Positions 28,174-36,342 are shown, numbered from the stretch's first letter. The stretch: DNA of 36,554 bases from Kushneria pakistanensis (GCF_014652795.1 NZ_BMZM01000006.1:1-36554), one strand, 5' to 3'. Numbers and translations are program-made. The notes: generated by a model not told the origin, from the letters alone.

Positions 28174-30765
28174 ATGGCCGATAGCAACATGCGTCTGAAT
28201 GTCATCATGGGGCTGGTCGACAAGATCACATCGCCCATGCAGAAGGTGACCGGCCAGACCGAGCGCATGTCGGAGCGGGTCAAAAAGAGCCAGAAGGAGC
28301 TGGAGCGGCTGGGCGCGACCAGCAAGGACATCGAGCATTTCAAGCAGCTAAAGCGCAGCGTCGGTGACGCATCAAAGCAGATCGGGACCGCCCAGCAGCG
28401 GGTCGATGATCTGGCCCGTCACATGCGCAATGCAGAAAAGCCATCAAAGTCACTGACCCGGGAGTTCAACAAGGCCAAGCGCGAGGTGGAGTCGCTGCGC
28501 GACTCTCACCAGCGCGAAACCCGCGAGCTGCAGGACATGCGCCGGCGGCTCAATGATGCTGGCGTTTCCACGCGCAATCTCAACGATGCGACCCATCGCA
28601 TCCGACAGGAAACCCAGAAATACACGCAGGATCTGGAGCGGCAGCAAAAGGCGCTCGATGACACTGCCAACCGCCAAAAGCGCATGGCAGATGCCCAGGA
28701 ACGCAACCGCGGCTTGCGCTCAAGCGCCCTGATGGATACCGCAAAGCTGACAGCGGGTGCATTCGCTGTATCCCGCTTTACCAAAGCCTATGGGGATCTG
28801 ACTGACGCCCAGGGCGAGATCCGCTCGCTGGGGATCGATGCGGCCGGTATCGATGCGATTACGAAAAAGGCAAAGGAGTTTTCGAACGAGTTCGCGGGCA
28901 CCACCGCGCCCGAGTTCATCCGCGCGTCATACGACATCAAATCGGGCATCTCGTCGCTATCTGACGAGGCTGTGGGCGAGTTCACCAGGATCGCCGGCAT
29001 GACCGCTGCGGCGACCAAGTCGACAACGGAACAGATGACCGGGCTATTTGCCACCGGCTATGGCATCTATCGCCAGCAGTTCGATGCGTTCGGTGCCGAG
29101 ATGATCGACGGCTGGCATGCGCTATCGGACCAGGAACGCGACATGCGCTTTGGCGAGTATTTCAGCGCAGGTATCGCATCGGCGGTCAAGGCATACAAGA
29201 CCAACGGTTCGGAGATGTCGGCGGCCATTTCCAATCTGGGCTCGACAGCGACATCCGCGAATGTGCCGTTCGAGGAGCAGCTGGCGATATTGGGCGAGCT
29301 GCAGCGCACCATGTCCGGGTCGGAGTCGGCCACCAAATACCGGGCGTTTCTCAACGCAGCCAGCGGGGCTGGTGAAAAGCTGGGCCTGACGTTCACGGAT
29401 GCCAACAATCAGCTGCTGTCGACGCCGGAGATACTGGATCAGCTGCGCAGCAAGTACGGCGACACCATCGACGCCGTGGAAGCCCAGGAGCTGAAAAAAG
29501 CGTTCGGCACGGACGAGGCCGTGTCGATGATCAAGCTGCTGTACGGCAACATTGATGGGCTGCGAGACGGCATCGACGGCATGGGCGAGTCAGTCAGGCG
29601 AGGAACCGAAGACACCCGGGAAATGGCGCAAGCCATGCAGGATGGTCCGAACAAGGCCACCGAGCGCATGAGCCAGAAGATTCAGAATGCCACAGCCGCG
29701 CTGGGCAAGGGCTTTGCCCCTGTGGTGATTACCGTGGCCGGCATCATCGGGGATATGGCCCTTGGTGTGGCGGATCTGACCGAGCGGTTCCCGATTCTGG
29801 GGCAAGTGCTCGGGATTGTCGCGGTAGCGATGATGGCATTGATGGCCACCTCGATTCTGAGTCGGTTTGCGTTTGCCGGGCTGTCTGATGCGGTGATCCT
29901 CGCCCGTAAGGCATTCGACTTTCTGCGATGGTCGACCATCAAGGCGAACGTGGCCATGGCGGTATCAAAAACCCGCGCGATCGCTACGGCCACCGGCATG
30001 GTGATCATGGGCGCGGCGCAGAAAGCCACCGCAGCAGGTATGGCAGTCATGACCGGCGCTCAGTGGGCGCTGAACGCGGCAATGAACGCTAACCCGATCG
30101 GGCTGGTGATTGCAGGTATTGCCCTGCTGGTAGCAGCTGTGGCGCTGATCTATCGCTATTGGGAACCCCTTTCGGGCTTCTTCATGGGGCTGTGGGACAG
30201 CATCAAGGGGGCCTTTTCGGCCGGCTGGGAATACATCACCGGTCTGCTGGGGTTCAATCCGCTGTCGCTGGTTACAGGTGCATGGTCCGGCATCCCGGAC
30301 TTTTTCGCCGGTATGTGGGAAAGCGTCATGGGCATTTTCGGCCGCGCGCTCGACTGGATCACCAGCAGCGTGCTGGGGCCGATCAGCAAGATCAAGGACA
30401 CGCTGGGCAGTGCCTGGAGTTCGCTGTTCGGGGATGACGACGCAAAACAGGTCGAAGTCACCCGGCGGGTCTCCGAGATATCGGCAGCGGTGCCCCCCGA
30501 TCTGCGCAGTGATCCGGAGTTTGCCCGCAATGCCGAGCAGGCTGGCAATGCGACTGGCACGGTGCCGGCATCGGCAGTCGGCAGTGTGGCGGCAGCCAGC
30601 GGCGGCACCACTGTGGTCGATCAGTCAGACCGGCGATCGGAGATCCACATCACGCAGCAGCCGGGGCAATCCGCGCAGGACGTTGGCGAGGAAGTGCGCA
30701 AGCAACTGGATGCGCGCGACCGTCAGCAGGCCCGGCGTGAGCGTGGCCGGCTGGTGGATGGGTAA
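28174..30765 (+). CDS. T: Tail tape measure protein T
   Basis: An 863-residue tape measure. The N-terminal 190 residues are a long charged coiled coil (KITSPMQKVTGQTERMSERV, then repeats rich in Arg, Glu and Gln). Next comes the phage-tape-measure core domain (about 200-470, with GAFAVSRFTKAYGDLTDAQG and FARGTTAPEFIRAS-like residues (actual: NEFAGTTAPEFIRASYDIKS)). Hydrophobic segments follow at about 500-720 (VAVAMMALMATSILSRFAFA and GLVIAGIALLVAAVALIYRY). The C-terminus is polar. It sets tail length and is ejected during infection. The stop codon is part of a strong hairpin. Confidence 0.93.
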   Translation: MADSNMRLNVIMGLVDKITSPMQKVTGQTERMSERVKKSQKELERLGATSKDIEHFKQLKRSVGDASKQIGTAQQRVDDLARHMRNAEKPSKSLTREFNKAKREVESLRDSHQRETRELQDMRRRLNDAGVSTRNLNDATHRIRQETQKYTQDLERQQKALDDTANRQKRMADAQERNRGLRSSALMDTAKLTAGAFAVSRFTKAYGDLTDAQGEIRSLGIDAAGIDAITKKAKEFSNEFAGTTAPEFIRASYDIKSGISSLSDEAVGEFTRIAGMTAAATKSTTEQMTGLFATGYGIYRQQFDAFGAEMIDGWHALSDQERDMRFGEYFSAGIASAVKAYKTNGSEMSAAISNLGSTATSANVPFEEQLAILGELQRTMSGSESATKYRAFLNAASGAGEKLGLTFTDANNQLLSTPEILDQLRSKYGDTIDAVEAQELKKAFGTDEAVSMIKLLYGNIDGLRDGIDGMGESVRRGTEDTREMAQAMQDGPNKATERMSQKIQNATAALGKGFAPVVITVAGIIGDMALGVADLTERFPILGQVLGIVAVAMMALMATSILSRFAFAGLSDAVILARKAFDFLRWSTIKANVAMAVSKTRAIATATGMVIMGAAQKATAAGMAVMTGAQWALNAAMNANPIGLVIAGIALLVAAVALIYRYWEPLSGFFMGLWDSIKGAFSAGWEYITGLLGFNPLSLVTGAWSGIPDFFAGMWESVMGIFGRALDWITSSVLGPISKIKDTLGSAWSSLFGDDDAKQVEVTRRVSEISAAVPPDLRSDPEFARNAEQAGNATGTVPASAVGSVAAASGGTTVVDQSDRRSEIHITQQPGQSAQDVGEEVRKQLDARDRQQARRERGRLVDG

Positions 30766-30798
30766 AGGGGCAGGCCCGTTTCGGCGGGCCTGCCCCTT
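30765..30798 (+). terminator. Strong hairpin after the tape measure gene
   Basis: Perfect 14-bp arms, AAGGGGCAGGCCCG and CGGGCCTGCCCCTT, around TTTCGG. There is no continuous T run beyond TTAT, so it may be an RNA-stability or attenuating element rather than a full terminator. Confidence 0.6.
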
Positions 30799-30867
30799 AT
30801 GATTTTTAGACAAAGTGGCCAGATTTCGGGCGTTTTGGGCGACCCGGTAAAATAAGGGAAAACGGCG

Positions 30868-31305
30868 ATGGCGGCGGAAGTGATGATGGCGCTGGGCGAT
30901 TTTCAGTTTTCGATCACGGGGCCGCAGTACCAGCAGCTGCAGACATCGATGTCGTGGCGCTGGGCGCAAAAGGACCGTTACCGGCGCAAGCCCGGCCTGC
31001 AGTTTCACGGGGCCGACGCGGTGACCAAAAAGCTATCGATCGCGGTTTATCCGGAGCGCAATCGTGACCTGCAGGTGATGGGGCGGCTGAAGGCCATGGG
31101 CGACGCCGGTCAGCCGGTGCGGCTGGTCGCTGGCGGATCGCGCTGGGTCATGGGGCTGATCGTGCCGGCGGGTACGGATCTGGGCCTGTGGGTGGTCAAT
31201 CAGCTGGACGTGACCGAGGAGCTGTTCATGGGCGACGGCACGCCCATGTCGATACAGGGCACGCTGTCGATTACGGAATACGGCGATGACGGGGTGTTTG
31301 CATGA
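30868..31305 (+). CDS. U: Tail protein U, P2-like
   Basis: A 145-residue protein of the P2 gpU family (MALGDFQFSITGPQYQQLQT, then RWAQKDRYRRKPGLQFHGAD, then SIAVYPERNRDLQ and a C-terminal EYGDDGVFA). It is needed for tail and baseplate completion. It overlaps the X gene by 4 bases. Confidence 0.9.
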   Translation: MAAEVMMALGDFQFSITGPQYQQLQTSMSWRWAQKDRYRRKPGLQFHGADAVTKKLSIAVYPERNRDLQVMGRLKAMGDAGQPVRLVAGGSRWVMGLIVPAGTDLGLWVVNQLDVTEELFMGDGTPMSIQGTLSITEYGDDGVFA

Positions 31306-31508
31306 AGTATCGAACGAAGCCGGGCGACATGCTTGATGCCATCTGTCACCAGTATTACGGCGGCAAAAAGAAGAACGCCACCGAGCTGGTGCTGGAGGCA
31401 AACCCGGGGCTAGCTCGACAGGGGGCGGTGATTCCGGAGCATACGATCATCGAGCTGCCGGATCTGCCAGAGCCTGAAGACAACGCGAAAGTGTCGCTGT
31501 GGGACTGA
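31302..31508 (+). CDS. X: Tail protein X, LysM-like
   Basis: A 68-residue protein with the LysM-like fold of P2 gpX (RTKPGDMLDAICHQYYGGKK, then ELVLEANPGLARQGAVIPEH and IIELPDLP). It acts in baseplate assembly. It sits between U and D with a 4-base overlap upstream, in the standard P2 order. Confidence 0.9.
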   Translation: MKYRTKPGDMLDAICHQYYGGKKKNATELVLEANPGLARQGAVIPEHTIIELPDLPEPEDNAKVSLWD

Positions 31509-31518
31509 GGAAAACGAC

Positions 31519-32499
31519 ATGAAACAGGCGGCATACATGGTCCTGGCCAACGGTGTCGACATCACGGCGAAGATCCGCGACCGGCTGATATCGCTGCGTG
31601 TGCATGATGCGGCCGGTATCGATTCGGATACGGTCACGATCGAGCTGGATAATCGGGATGATGCCATCGCCCTGCCGCCGACCGGGGCCGCGCTGCGGGT
31701 CTGGATTGGGCCGGATGACGGCCTGACGTTCAAGGGCGTTTATGAGGTCGACGAACTGGAGGAGCCACTGGACGATCAGGCGCTGGTGATTCATGCGAAA
31801 GCCGCAAAGATGACCAGCGCGTTCAAGGCCCCGCGCGATCGGACTTATGACGATATCACCCTAGGGGATCTGGTCGGCCAGATTGCAAAGTCCAACGGCT
31901 ATGAATCGGCCGTTTCGGAGGCGCTGGCGGGGGTGCTGTTTGAGCATATCGACCAGCGCGGCGAGTCGGATATGTCACTGCTGACGCGTCTGGCAAAGGA
32001 CCGGGACGCGGTGTTCAAGCCCGTCGCCGACCGGCTGGTGATCGTGCCCAAGGCCGAGGCCAAAAGCGTCAGCGGCAAGGATCTTCCCGACGTCACAATC
32101 ACTGATGCGGCCAACAGTTCCGGGCGCGTGACGATCACCGAGCACAACGACTATCAGTCCGTGGTCGCGTACTGGTTCGACGAGGACGCCCAGGAGCGTG
32201 TCGCGGTAACGATCGGCGCAGGTGAGCCGGTATTTACCATGCGGCAGAACCACAAGAGCGAGGACGCGGCACAGAAGGCCGCCGAGTCAAAGCTGGGAAC
32301 GCTACAGCGGGGCACTGCCTCACTGAGCCTGACGCGGCCGCTGTCGCCGCAGATCATGGCCGAGGGCCACATCGTGTTGTCCGGTCACAAGGCCAGCGCC
32401 AATCGGCGGTGGCTGGTCGAGACCGCCGAGCACGTTATCGAAAGCGGGTCGGTGTCCTACACGACGGTGTCGTGTGTGACGCCGAAAAAGGAGGAATGA
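31519..32499 (+). CDS. D: Tail protein D (late control-type, baseplate hub)
   Basis: A 326-residue protein of the Phage_GPD family, the P2 gpD baseplate hub related to T4 gp27. It has an N-terminal ITAKIRDRLISLRVHDAAGI, then a DSDTVTIELDNRDDAIALPP beta segment. Later segments read YDDITLGDLVGQIAKSNGYE and GESDMSLLTRLAKDRDAVFK, followed by GHIVLSGHKASANRRWLVET. Together with V it forms the central spike complex. It is the last gene of the late operon that begins at the holin gene. Confidence 0.92.
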   Translation: MKQAAYMVLANGVDITAKIRDRLISLRVHDAAGIDSDTVTIELDNRDDAIALPPTGAALRVWIGPDDGLTFKGVYEVDELEEPLDDQALVIHAKAAKMTSAFKAPRDRTYDDITLGDLVGQIAKSNGYESAVSEALAGVLFEHIDQRGESDMSLLTRLAKDRDAVFKPVADRLVIVPKAEAKSVSGKDLPDVTITDAANSSGRVTITEHNDYQSVVAYWFDEDAQERVAVTIGAGEPVFTMRQNHKSEDAAQKAAESKLGTLQRGTASLSLTRPLSPQIMAEGHIVLSGHKASANRRWLVETAEHVIESGSVSYTTVSCVTPKKEE

Positions 32500-32640
32500 T
32501 TATAGAGACAGATCAAAAAAGCATTAACGAAACACGATGTAACAAATGCATAAGGTACTGTTTAAATGTACAGTATGGATAATTCAGGTTAAGACCAGCG
32601 CCCCGATAGAGGGCAGGTAAGCGACGGGAGGTTTTGGTAG

Positions 32641-32874
32641 ATGATGGCAGGCAGCACCCAGGTCCACGGGAAAAACCCTTTAGTGGGATCGAGCGCGCGT
32701 GATACTCTCGCTGGAATCGATGACCAGCTCGCATATCTCATCGGTTGTGACGATCGAGACCATCCCGGGTTCGCTCACGGACTGATGATGGTTAAAAATG
32801 CAGTACCGATAGCGGCCGAGCAAAAGCGCTTGGAGCAACAAGAAAAAATGTTGTCACAAAACGTGTCAAAATAG
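32641..32874 (+). CDS. Hypothetical protein, 77 aa
   Basis: A 77-codon frame with GGGAGGT 9 bases before the ATG. It has a charged, mostly polar sequence (STQVHGKNPLVGSSARDTLA, then a helix with EQKRLEQQEKMLSQ). It ends over the operator at 32852-32868, so its 3' end overlaps the rep control region. It lies alone between the late operon and the replication module. No family is recognised; it is plausible but unproven. Confidence 0.5.
   Translation: MMAGSTQVHGKNPLVGSSARDTLAGIDDQLAYLIGCDDRDHPGFAHGLMMVKNAVPIAAEQKRLEQQEKMLSQNVSK
32852..32868. promoter_or_regulatory. Phage operator at the rep promoter
   Basis: TGTCACAAAACGTGTCA combines the left half of the Cro-proximal site with a right half close to the consensus. 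It overlaps the -35 of the predicted rep promoter, which suggests that the phage repressor or Cro controls plasmid replication. Confidence 0.7.
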
Positions 32875-32891
32875 AATTGAAGTGATATGCT
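32863..32891 (+). promoter_or_regulatory. Predicted rep mRNA promoter
   Basis: GTGTCA and TATGCT with 17-bp spacing, overlapping the operator. The predicted start is near 32898, giving a leader of about 190 bases that contains the hairpin and the counter-transcribed region. Confidence 0.5.
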
Positions 32892-32949
32892 GGTGGTCAT
32901 TCGACATCGCAGAGCGCGATGATAGGTAAGGAATTCAACAATTTAGATA

Positions 32950-33021
32950 ATGGCTGCACAAAAAGAAACCGCCGGGGCGCCAACCCCAGCGGTTTCGGAT
33001 GTTCGTTCAGCAGGTCACTGA
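32950..33021 (+). CDS. Possible leader peptide, 23 aa
   Basis: A short frame (MAAQKETAGAPTPAVSDVRS and three more residues) runs across the hairpin that is the target of the counter-transcript. Leader peptides whose translation opens or closes rep mRNA structure are known for IncFII and IncI-type plasmids. The ribosome site is weak. A second short frame at 33052-33132 overlaps the rep start and is an alternative. Confidence 0.3.
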   Translation: MAAQKETAGAPTPAVSDVRSAGH

Positions 33022-33031
33022 CGAAATCGAC
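32958..33031 (-). ncRNA. Counter-transcribed copy-control RNA (CopA/Inc-like)
   Basis: A minus-strand RNA of about 75 bases is predicted. It starts near 33031 from the promoter at 33038-33066 and ends at a hairpin followed by five T residues. The terminal stem is GAAACCGC/GCGGTTTC plus CCCC/GGGG with one internal mismatch (32965-32996). In this RNA the six-base loop reads UUGGCG, which contains a YUNR U-turn motif. It lies fully inside the leader of the rep mRNA. This is the arrangement of the antisense RNAs that set the copy number of IncFII, IncI and IncB plasmids. Confidence 0.75.
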
Positions 33032-33037
33032 AAATTC

Positions 33038-33066
33038 AGTGTACCTGCTGCATGAGCCTTGGGCAA
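33038..33066 (-). promoter_or_regulatory. Promoter of the counter-transcribed RNA
   Basis: Read leftward, TTGCCC (33061-33066) and TACACT (33038-33043) are 17 bases apart, each with four of six consensus bases. The predicted transcript ends at the terminator hairpin about 75 bases on. Confidence 0.6.
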
Positions 33067-33085
33067 GCCGTCAAGGCGTTTTTGC

Positions 33086-34054
33086 ATGGAATCAGCAGGT
33101 ATGCTGCAGGGCTTCCCCCTGCGCTGGGGTAAATCCCCGTATAAGCACCCCGGGCGCTTTTTGGGTACCGGTAATCGTTGTGGCCACAATCCTGAAAAGG
33201 GCGAGGCCGACCGATTCCAGGCCCCTACGTCGCGGCGCTTGTCCCGCACTCATCAGCAGTTGCTTGATGCCGCCGCCGACTATTACTGGTCGCCGACGAT
33301 CCTTCCTACGCTTTCAAACCTGAATGGCCGTGCCAAGACTGATGGTGACCCGCGCTGCAATCGCAGTGAGGGGCGTGCTGCCGAGTCGCTGGTGCTGCGC
33401 GCCATCATCCAATGCATCGACTTTGCGTCCATGCGCGTGGGCACGCCCAGGGCCGACGGCAGCTTCATCCCGCGATCATGCGGTTATCTGGCCAAGCTGG
33501 CGGGTCTGATGGCCCCGGGCTGTGATCCTGACTACCCGCAGCCCTCGCAGCGCTTTGTGCGCGCATGGCGGCGGCTCAAGCTGGCGGGCGCATTCACCGT
33601 GCATCGTGTTGCCGAGACGCTGGCTGATGGTCGCGTGCGCGCCCGTCCGGCTATCAAGCACGTCAATATGGACTTTCTGGTGTCCATGGCGCGCGTGGGA
33701 TATCAAGCGCTCAAGGATCTGCGCACGTGGGCCAGCAACAAGCTCAAAAAGGCGAAGAAGAAGCACCGCGAGCAGTTTCCTGCCGAGACTGACGCAGAAA
33801 AGGCCCGTCGTAATCTGGTGGCAGGCAAAGCGGCCGGCGGTGGCGTTCGATCGCTACTGCCCAAGAAGCGCCGAGGCGTAAAAGACATTGCCGACGCCGA
33901 CCCGGAGAAGGAAAAGCAGCGGCACTATAGCCAGGCGCGCAATGCACGCTTTGTCGAGATAGTGGCCAACAACCCGAACGCCACGGCGGCACAGATCCGG
34001 CAGTTGCTCGATATAGAATTCCCGCCGTATCACGAGCGCCGACAGCTGCAATAA
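33086..34054 (+). CDS. repA: Plasmid replication initiator, IncFII RepA-like
   Basis: A 322-residue basic protein. A winged-helix-like core (about residues 80-190) includes VLRAIIQCIDFASMRVGTPR, SFIPRSCGYLAKLAGLM, FVRAWRRLKLAGAFTVHRVA and VNMDFLVSMARVGYQALKDL. It is followed by a Lys/Arg-rich segment (KLKKAKKKHREQF) and the end EKQRHYSQARNARF, which resembles the C-terminus of IncFII RepA (SRNRNYSRL). With the antisense RNA upstream and an origin-like region downstream, this is the element's replication initiator. The start is uncertain: ATG 33086 has AAGG upstream; ATG 33101 and TTG 33059 are alternatives. Translation is likely limited by leader structure. Confidence 0.78.
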   Translation: MESAGMLQGFPLRWGKSPYKHPGRFLGTGNRCGHNPEKGEADRFQAPTSRRLSRTHQQLLDAAADYYWSPTILPTLSNLNGRAKTDGDPRCNRSEGRAAESLVLRAIIQCIDFASMRVGTPRADGSFIPRSCGYLAKLAGLMAPGCDPDYPQPSQRFVRAWRRLKLAGAFTVHRVAETLADGRVRARPAIKHVNMDFLVSMARVGYQALKDLRTWASNKLKKAKKKHREQFPAETDAEKARRNLVAGKAAGGGVRSLLPKKRRGVKDIADADPEKEKQRHYSQARNARFVEIVANNPNATAAQIRQLLDIEFPPYHERRQLQ

Positions 34055-34590
34055 TCCCTACCCCTCCTCTCGCTTTCTCGCCTGCCTTTCTGGCGGCTTC
34101 CTCATGCCTGCCATCTATATTCCTTGCTCCTAAGCCCATCTCACGCCTCTATTAAACCGGCATTTGTCATTTCTCGTGCCAATTTTGAGTCTTTGTGGCC
34201 GACCATCCTGCCTATGTCCCTTTCCCATCTAAAATTAAGTGATTTATAGATAGCTTTATCTGATACCACAGTTTTTTAACTGTCCCCTGTTCATATGTAC
34301 TTCTTATGAAAAACCGTAGTACGTCTAACACCCGGTACCCGGGCGTTATCCCCACCCCTCTTTAAAATGCCTCGACAAGTCGAGTAACCGCACTTCTATA
34401 CTGCGCAGGCGCTAAAGCGCCTTTGCTGACGGGGCTTCGCCCCTAAACCCGTTAATCAGTAATGATGAATGGCGACGACTCAATGTCGAGCGCCTACGGC
34501 GCGTTTACGGCGTGAACGCTTGGTGATTCAGCCCGGCATGGGAGAGCGCCTTACATATCGCTGCGCGATATAACACCGTATTATTCAAGC
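34055..34590. other. Origin-like non-coding region downstream of rep
   Basis: No gene is seen in 536 bases. It contains an A+T-rich stretch (about 34215-34320), a palindrome ACAGTT-TTTT-AACTGT (34268-34283), and TTATCCCCA (34346-34354), which differs by one base from the DnaA box TTATCCACA. Four short hairpins follow: 34407-34422, 34431-34443, 34490-34502 and 34555-34571. IncFII-like plasmids have oriR just downstream of repA, so this is the best origin candidate in the window. Confidence 0.6.
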
Positions 34591-34845
34591 ATGACTGACA
34601 CTCTCATCACTCTGGGCGCTACGCCCTGCCCTCACTGCCACGGCGCTGGCACCACGCGTGGATTGTTTCATCGCTTCCACTGCGATCCGTGCGCCGGCGT
34701 TGGCTATCTCCAGCGCGACAACAGTCAGCCGGTGGATCTGCTGGCGGCCGGCATCCTTTCCAGGCATCGCCAATCAAGCAGTCGGCAGCAATTCGAAACC
34801 ACCCCTGATACCTGGACGCTGCGCGGCGACTATCGCGGCGACTGA
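34591..34845 (+). CDS. Small DnaJ-type zinc-finger protein, 84 aa
   Basis: An 84-residue protein with two CxxCxGxG-like motifs, CPHCHGAG (residues 13-20) and CDPCAGVG (about 31-38), which would bind one zinc ion as in the Cys-rich domain of DnaJ. The rest is polar and probably disordered. Such single-zinc-centre proteins are common in phages and plasmids, but their roles are unknown. It follows the origin-like region and is 5 bases before the next small gene. Confidence 0.65.
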   Translation: MTDTLITLGATPCPHCHGAGTTRGLFHRFHCDPCAGVGYLQRDNSQPVDLLAAGILSRHRQSSSRQQFETTPDTWTLRGDYRGD

Positions 34846-34850
34846 CTCCG

Positions 34851-34982
34851 ATGAAACGCGTCGTGAAGGCTGTTTACAGGTGGACCCAAGTCGGCAGCTT
34901 TCCTGAGCGCCGTGTCCGAACGGCTCTGATCATTGCCCCGATCGCTGGCGGCCTGGCCGTGGCCATCGCCCGACTGTTCTGA
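34851..34982 (+). CDS. Small membrane protein, 43 aa
   Basis: A 43-codon frame with a basic N-terminal half (MKRVVKAVYRWTQVGSFPER, then RRVRT) and one hydrophobic helix (ALIIAPIAGGLAVAIARLF). It could be a membrane-inserted peptide. It lies 5 bases after the zinc-finger gene and is probably co-transcribed. There is no strong ribosome site, so translation may be coupled. Function unknown. Confidence 0.5.
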   Translation: MKRVVKAVYRWTQVGSFPERRVRTALIIAPIAGGLAVAIARLF

Positions 34983-35053
34983 TGTCATCCCGTGGTGCTG
35001 TATCGCATTGGCTCGATTACTATGGGAGCAAATAACAGCAGGGGCTGATTGAT

Positions 35054-35404
35054 ATGCGGTTAATGAAGTGTGGCGCGTTGGTCATGGCGGCTGCGATCCT
35101 GTCGGGCTGTGGCGATGACCGCCCGGAGTGGATGCAGGACGCGTGGGAGCATGATGTTGATCAGAAGCGCTGGCAGGAATCCCGGGACTACATGAAGGTG
35201 GCCACCGCCGGGCTGTGGCTGGAGCGGCTGCAGGAAGAGGACAAGCTGTCACTCGACAAGCCTGTCGAAGACATGGAGCCCGAGGCCAAACAGCTGGCAG
35301 CGTGCATAGATGGTGCCCTAAAACACAGCAAGGTTTCGTTGCGCTCTGACGGTGTCAGCCACTACGCGGCTATGTGTGTAAGCCTGCTGGGATATGGAGC
35401 GTAA
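35054..35404 (+). CDS. Putative lipoprotein, 116 aa
   Basis: A 116-residue protein with a lipoprotein signal peptide (MRLMKCGALVMAAAILSGC) and lipobox L-S-G-C, giving a lipidated Cys19 followed by GDDRPEW. The Asp at +3 rather than +2 fits outer-membrane sorting less clearly, so location is uncertain. The mature part is helical and acidic, with a Cys pair (Cys84 and Cys108 approx.) that could form a disulfide in the periplasm. It may be a lysogenic-conversion or superinfection-exclusion protein, but no family is recognised. Confidence 0.7.
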   Translation: MRLMKCGALVMAAAILSGCGDDRPEWMQDAWEHDVDQKRWQESRDYMKVATAGLWLERLQEEDKLSLDKPVEDMEPEAKQLAACIDGALKHSKVSLRSDGVSHYAAMCVSLLGYGA

Positions 35405-35408
35405 AGAA

Positions 35409-35440
35409 AACATGAAAGCATGTTTTCATGCTTTCATGTT
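35409..35440. repeat. Inverted repeat, par site 6
   Basis: Perfect 14-bp arms AACATGAAAGCATG and CATGCTTTCATGTT around TTTT, between the convergent lipoprotein and hicB genes. It is the most complete copy of the par-type repeat. Confidence 0.72.
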
Positions 35441-35451
35441 GTGAGGCAGGA

Positions 35452-35877
35452 TCAGGCGACAGCAACATCCAAGAGGATGCGGCGGCCCAGTACGTTGAGC
35501 GCCCGCTCGACGTTTTCCAGTTTCGAATGATGGAGCAGATCCACCAGGCGACCGGCAGCGGCGGCGCTAATACCGAGCTGTTGGGCGAGATTTGAGCGCG
35601 TCACGCCCTGATCACACATGGCGTTCCACAGTGCGATTTTGGCCATGGTCAGTGCCGGTAGATAAACTCCAGCGCCATCCGGTGCCCGATCGGGCACTGG
35701 CACCTTTTTACCCTGGTCGACGTAGATAGATAGCGCGGCAATCATCGCGTCTTCTGCCTCGTTATTCAGCAGATCCGCAACGTCATCACCGGCACAGTTA
35801 AACGGTGGCACCAGCGGGCTGGACGCCCAGACGCTGGGGTCTACGTCAGTGTGTATATCGATCGGATATGCGTGCAT
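35452..35877 (-). CDS. hicB: HicB antitoxin
   Basis: A 141-residue HicB-type antitoxin. The N-terminal half (MHAYPIDIHTDVDPSVWASS, then AGDDVADLLNNEAEDAMIAA) has the partial RNase H-like fold that covers the HicA active site. The C-terminal part has a helix-turn-helix (RSNLAQQLGISAAAAGRLVD) for binding its own promoter. I place the start at 35877, the first Met fitting the fold; the frame extends to 35934. It lies 53 bases downstream of hicA in the same direction. Confidence 0.88.
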   Translation of the reverse strand: MHAYPIDIHTDVDPSVWASSPLVPPFNCAGDDVADLLNNEAEDAMIAALSIYVDQGKKVPVPDRAPDGAGVYLPALTMAKIALWNAMCDQGVTRSNLAQQLGISAAAAGRLVDLLHHSKLENVERALNVLGRRILLDVAVA

Positions 35878-35930
35878 TTTGCCTCCGTGGCGACGTGTAC
35901 AGCGTGTCAGGCGTGAAATACAAGGGGCTT

Positions 35931-36107
35931 TCACAGCCCCAGGTCCTTGATGATTTTCTTTCTCAGGGGCTCTTTTATCTCTTTCGAGCCGTGGTAAGGG
36001 ACGATGGTGGTGTTTTCACCGTGGGTCACCTTGAAGTGGCTCCCCTTGCCCTTTTCTATCGTGACCCCCTGAGCCTTGAGCCATCTCCAGAATTCACTGT
36101 ATTTCAT
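35931..36107 (-). CDS. hicA: HicA mRNA interferase toxin
   Basis: A 58-residue HicA toxin (MKYSEFWRWLKAQGVTIEKG, then SHFKVTHGENTTIVPYHGSK, then EIKEPLRKKIIKDLGL). The dsRNA-binding-like fold and the catalytic His in GSHFKV match the family, as does the EIKEPLR-x-IIKDLGL end. It would cleave mRNA when HicB is lost, stabilising the element after segregation failure. The start at 36107 matches the usual HicA length; the longer frame to 36167 would run into the operator. A long palindrome lies upstream. Confidence 0.9.
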   Translation of the reverse strand: MKYSEFWRWLKAQGVTIEKGKGSHFKVTHGENTTIVPYHGSKEIKEPLRKKIIKDLGL

Positions 36108-36140
36108 CGCCCTCCCTCGTTGATTCGATAAAGTCATTGT

Positions 36141-36177
36141 ATAAACAAAAGTGTTTAAAGTAAACACTTTTGTTTAT
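36141..36177. promoter_or_regulatory. HicAB operator, long palindrome
   Basis: Perfect inverted repeat with 17-bp arms around AAG (each arm contains TAAACAAAAGTGTTTA or its complement), 34 bases before the hicA start. It is probably the autoregulatory HicB binding site covering the promoter. Confidence 0.8.
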
Positions 36178-36342
36178 TTGCGGCTGGATTGGTCAGGGCA
36201 AGATGAACGGGAGGTGGGACAGTAAGGCCAAAAAACATCCAAAATTAAGATAAAAATAAGTTTCAGGGCCATTTTTCACCCCAAACAAGCCTTGTTACAT
36301 AGCTCCGAAAACTAAATAAGAAAAAACATAAGGAGCATAAAA

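Noticed and set aside
32919-33323. 134-codon plus-strand frame overlapping the rep start
   Set aside because: It overlaps RepA and the antisense RNA in another frame, and its sequence looks random (Cys/Arg/Ser-rich). A short leader peptide in this area is more plausible.
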